From NCBI GenBank assembly GCA_021781775.1, contig JAJXWE010000066.1, positions 1 to 7,399 of the forward strand: DNA of 7,399 nt, in the 5' to 3' direction. A program made the translations under genes and the position numbers. The stretch is from Pseudomonadota bacterium (GTDB taxonomy: Bacteria > Pseudomonadota > Gammaproteobacteria > Steroidobacterales > Steroidobacteraceae). Positions 5,810 through 7,399 of the stretch are shown in pieces. The notes under the pieces were generated by a model that saw only the letters and a program-made list of their open reading frames with translations, had not been told where the DNA came from and searched no databases. The stretch's first letter is position 1, and the number at the start of each line of letters is the position of its first letter.

Positions 5810-7399
5810 ATGAATTTCGATTGCGCTCGCGCAATATCGGGCGCCTCCGGCACCCTGCGCACTTCGATCTGCGCCGTGGGCGCCGCGCTGGCGATTCTGC
5901 TTGGCGGCTGCAGCGCCACCACCCACGTGTACAACGGCACACCCGTCCTGATGCTCACCAGCGATGCCGGGGGGGATTTCAGCGCGTACTCGGTCGGGCT
6001 GTACACGATCACGCTGACGCGCTCAGACGGATACGTGGCTTATACGCAGTCCTCGGACGAGCAGGTCGACCTCACCCACCGAATCAACATCTCCGAGCTG
6101 TTCGGCGCCACGGGAGTCCCCCAGGGCACGTACAAGAGCATGACGATCTCGCTCGATTACTCCGCGCCGATCATCTATTTGAAGGGTCAGACCAAGCAAG
6201 CGACCGTCAACAACTCCGCCGGCACGGCGAACCCGGGCGTTGTCACCGAGACGGTGAAATTCTCCGCGTCCCACCCGCTGGTGATCGGCCTGAATCAGTC
6301 GACCCCGCTCGCCATCAACATCGACCTGGCGGCCTCGAGTGAGATCAACACCAGCACCAATACGGTCACGGTGAAGCCGTTTCTGGCCGCGACCGTACAG
6401 CCGTACCAGAGCGTGCCGCTGCGGGCACGCGGACAGATCGTCATTTCCAAGCCGAGCAGCGGCTATTTCATCGAGAACCTCCGCCCGTTCGACGACACGT
6501 ACTACGCCGACGGCAACGTCGGCGCTGTGACCATCAACGCGTCCTCGAGCACGTATTTCAACGTCAATGGGGCGACGTATACGGGAACGGCGGGTCTGAC
6601 GGCCCTCGCCGGCCTCAATCCCGGCATCGTGATAACCGCCTACGGGACTCTGGGCAGCCTCTCGACCATCACCCCGGCGCTCAATGCGACCGAAGTCTAT
6701 GCCGGCACCACCGCCATCAGTCCGGGCAATGAGGCCTTGCGCGGAATCGTCGCAGCCCGCAGTGGCAACACCTTGACGGTACTGGGCGCTGAATACGTCT
6801 GCCAGGAAGGTCCGTGCCTGAGCAGCTCCGCATTCACGTACTACCCGACGGCGACGGTCACCATGGGCTCCGGAACGATCGTGAGCGAAGACGGAGTGGC
6901 CGCGAGCGGCCTCAGTCCGCAGTCGGTGTCGGTCGGGCAACGGATCACCGCACTCGGGATCGGCACGGTGAGCGGCAGTACGCTGTCTCTGAGCGCCACC
7001 GGCGGCCAGGTCCGGCTCCAGTCGACGCAGCTGTGGGGCACCCTCGGCAGCGGTGCGGTCGGCAGCGCGACCCTCAATCTGCTCGAGATCGGTCCGTTCG
7101 CACCCAGCGACTTCAACTTCACCGGCACCGGCTCGACGAGCGGCAGCGACGCCAATCCCGCGAGCTACGCGGTGAACACAGGCTCGTTCGATGCCAGCAC
7201 GCTGAGCGCGAACGCGCTGATCAACGCCGCCGGCATTGTGTCGCCCTTCGGCTCGGCGCCGCCGGACTTCACGGCCTCCTCGGTCGCGAACATGACCAAT
7301 GGTCCCTCGACGCTCATTGTGGAGTGGAACTCCGGGACCACCGCACCGTTCACCAGCTACAGCAGCTCGGGACTGGTGGTCAATCTCGGCAACGCGGCC
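5810..7399 (+). CDS. Large lipoprotein with DUF4382-like and DUF5666-like regions (truncated by window edge)
   Basis: The frame is open from the ATG at 5810 to the right edge, 530 codons without a stop, so the C-terminus is missing. A rather long signal peptide ends with the lipobox LLGGC, making Cys34 the lipidated residue. Residues about 60-118 (VGLYTITLTRSDGYVAYTQ, VDLT, then VPQGTYKSMTISLDY) resemble a DUF4382-type beta-sandwich. From about 310 (RGIVAARSGNTLTVLGAEYV, then VSVGQRITALGIG near 378-390 and GQVRLQSTQLWGTL near 402-415) the pattern G-x-V-x-G-x-T-L-x-V followed by V-x-V-G-Q-x-I resembles DUF5666 repeats, small beta-barrel modules found in secreted and lipid-anchored proteins. 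These domain names come from pattern recall and need a profile search. The sequence is rich in Ser, Thr, Gly and Ala, with only two Cys visible in the mature region, at CQEGPC (about 331-336), which could form a disulfide. Function is unknown. The preceding gene is also a lipoprotein, 141 nt away, so the two may belong to one cell-envelope locus. Confidence 0.82.
   Translation, partial: MNFDCARAISGASGTLRTSICAVGAALAILLGGCSATTHVYNGTPVLMLTSDAGGDFSAYSVGLYTITLTRSDGYVAYTQSSDEQVDLTHRINISELFGATGVPQGTYKSMTISLDYSAPIIYLKGQTKQATVNNSAGTANPGVVTETVKFSASHPLVIGLNQSTPLAINIDLAASSEINTSTNTVTVKPFLAATVQPYQSVPLRARGQIVISKPSSGYFIENLRPFDDTYYADGNVGAVTINASSSTYFNVNGATYTGTAGLTALAGLNPGIVITAYGTLGSLSTITPALNATEVYAGTTAISPGNEALRGIVAARSGNTLTVLGAEYVCQEGPCLSSSAFTYYPTATVTMGSGTIVSEDGVAASGLSPQSVSVGQRITALGIGTVSGSTLSLSATGGQVRLQSTQLWGTLGSGAVGSATLNLLEIGPFAPSDFNFTGTGSTSGSDANPASYAVNTGSFDASTLSANALINAAGIVSPFGSAPPDFTASSVANMTNGPSTLIVEWNSGTTAPFTSYSSSGLVVNLGNAA

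Noticed and set aside
6023..6940. Minus-strand open frame of 305 codons
   Set aside because: It lies opposite the lipoprotein frame, which has a lipobox, ribosome binding site and domain-like pattern; the antisense product shows none.
1..7399. CRISPR array, tRNA, rRNA, insertion sequence or phage defence system
   Set aside because: I saw no spaced direct repeats of CRISPR size, no tRNA-like cloverleaf, no transposase or terminal inverted repeats, and no defence-type domain on either strand.

Overview
The window reads as GC-rich chromosomal DNA from a gammaproteobacterium related to the Xanthomonadales, Nevskiales or Steroidobacter group. Three things suggest this: a Xanthomonas/Caulobacter-type TonB-dependent receptor, a GntR/HutC regulator paired with a SIS-type (NagB-II) deaminase instead of classical NagB, and a strong GC bias in third codon positions. 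The taxonomic call is inference from gene content.

Layout. Positions 1-948 (minus strand) hold the N-terminal 316 residues of a TonB-dependent outer-membrane receptor that runs off the left edge. Positions 949-1325 are a divergent intergenic region with an AT-rich core at about 1140-1290. From 1326 to 4242 (plus strand) there is a tightly coupled three-gene operon: a GntR/HutC regulator (NagQ-like), a SIS-domain glucosamine-6-phosphate deaminase (NagB-II) and N-acetylglucosamine-6-phosphate deacetylase (NagA). The stop and start codons overlap at both junctions. Positions 4349-5668 encode a lipoprotein with repeated DUF4397-like modules. Positions 5810-7399 encode the start of a second, larger lipoprotein with a DUF4382-like N-terminal region and a DUF5666-like segment; it runs off the right edge.

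How the genes work together. The receptor probably brings GlcNAc or chitooligosaccharides across the outer membrane. After inner-membrane transport and phosphorylation, which are not encoded here, NagA removes the acetyl group and NagB-II converts GlcN-6-P to fructose-6-P and ammonia. The GntR/HutC protein probably senses a phosphorylated amino sugar and controls both divergent transcription units. No functional link between the two downstream lipoproteins and GlcNAc use can be seen.

The most notable non-coding signal is in the divergent intergenic region. A 77-bp array at 1118-1194 contains seven consecutive 11-bp units, six of which start with TGG or AGG (TGGTAT-like) when read toward the receptor gene. 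A second set, two perfect TGGTATT copies also 11 bp apart, lies at 1267-1288 and reads toward the nag operon, overlapping a likely extended -10 element. The two arrays point outward along the two transcription directions and are candidate helically phased operators for the neighbouring regulator.
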